This document shows positions 6,415 through 6,429 of a DNA stretch of 6,429 bases, one piece after another (position 1 is the first letter of the stretch; every line of letters starts with the position of its first letter). The notes beneath the pieces were generated by a model. That model had not been told where the DNA came from, did no database searches, and saw nothing but the letters and a program-made list of their open reading frames with translations. The translations under genes were made by a program, and so were the position numbers. Source of the stretch: Chloroflexota bacterium (GTDB lineage Bacteria > Chloroflexota > Dormibacteria > Dormibacterales > Dormibacteraceae); contig VBJE01000154.1 of assembly GCA_005879675.1 (NCBI GenBank), forward strand, positions 1 to 6,429, written 5' to 3'.

Positions 6415-6429
6415 GTCAAACACCTGGTC

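Noticed and set aside
3195..6429. Scattered plus-strand open frames across the importer operon, including one of 297 codons at 4850-5743.
   Set aside because: They are antisense to confidently identified permease and binding-protein genes and show no recognisable motifs.
1..6429. Search for a defence system, mobile element, CRISPR array, tRNA or biosynthetic cluster.
   Set aside because: No tandem or spaced repeats, transposase-like proteins, tRNA-like folds or unusual domain combinations were seen. All coding space is accounted for by transport and oxidoreductase genes.

Overview
The window is high-GC bacterial DNA, densely coded, with short or overlapping gene junctions and mostly clear Shine-Dalgarno (SD) sites. 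The transporter's solute-binding protein carries a lipobox, and all recognisable families are common in soil-type high-GC bacteria (Actinomycetota, Chloroflexota or relatives). The sequence alone does not fix the phylum. I see no RNA gene, CRISPR array, insertion sequence or phage gene.

Layout: positions 183-1 (minus) hold the N-terminal 61 codons of an aquaporin-family channel that runs off the left edge. Positions 184-321 are a divergent intergenic region with two dyad symmetries. Positions 322-3194 (plus) form a tight three-gene operon: a short-chain dehydrogenase/reductase (SDR), a Gfo/Idh/MocA-family oxidoreductase, and a MalK/UgpC/MsmK-type ABC ATPase. A 21-nt convergent gap follows, with a possible stem-loop. 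Positions 6402-3216 (minus) form the opposing operon: an extracellular sugar-binding lipoprotein, then a MalF/UgpA-type permease and a MalG/UgpE-type permease that overlap by one base. Only 27 nt lie upstream of the binding-protein start, so the promoter of this operon is outside the window.

Together this is a carbohydrate (sugar, polyol or glycoside) uptake and oxidation locus. The binding lipoprotein, two permeases and ATPase would make one CUT1-type importer. The two NAD(P)-dependent oxidoreductases probably act on the imported compound. The importer is split across two convergent operons, with the ATPase placed with the catabolic enzymes. The substrate cannot be read from the sequence.

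The main anomaly is in the binding-protein gene. Its reading frame shifts near position 6115, right at a 19-bp palindrome. Homology on either side suggests that about 37 nt (roughly a dozen codons plus one base) are missing, so as written the gene cannot make a full binding protein. This is either a real lesion or an assembly/sequencing error. I did not find a convincing previously undescribed system; the region looks like an ordinary catabolic transport locus with this one lesion.
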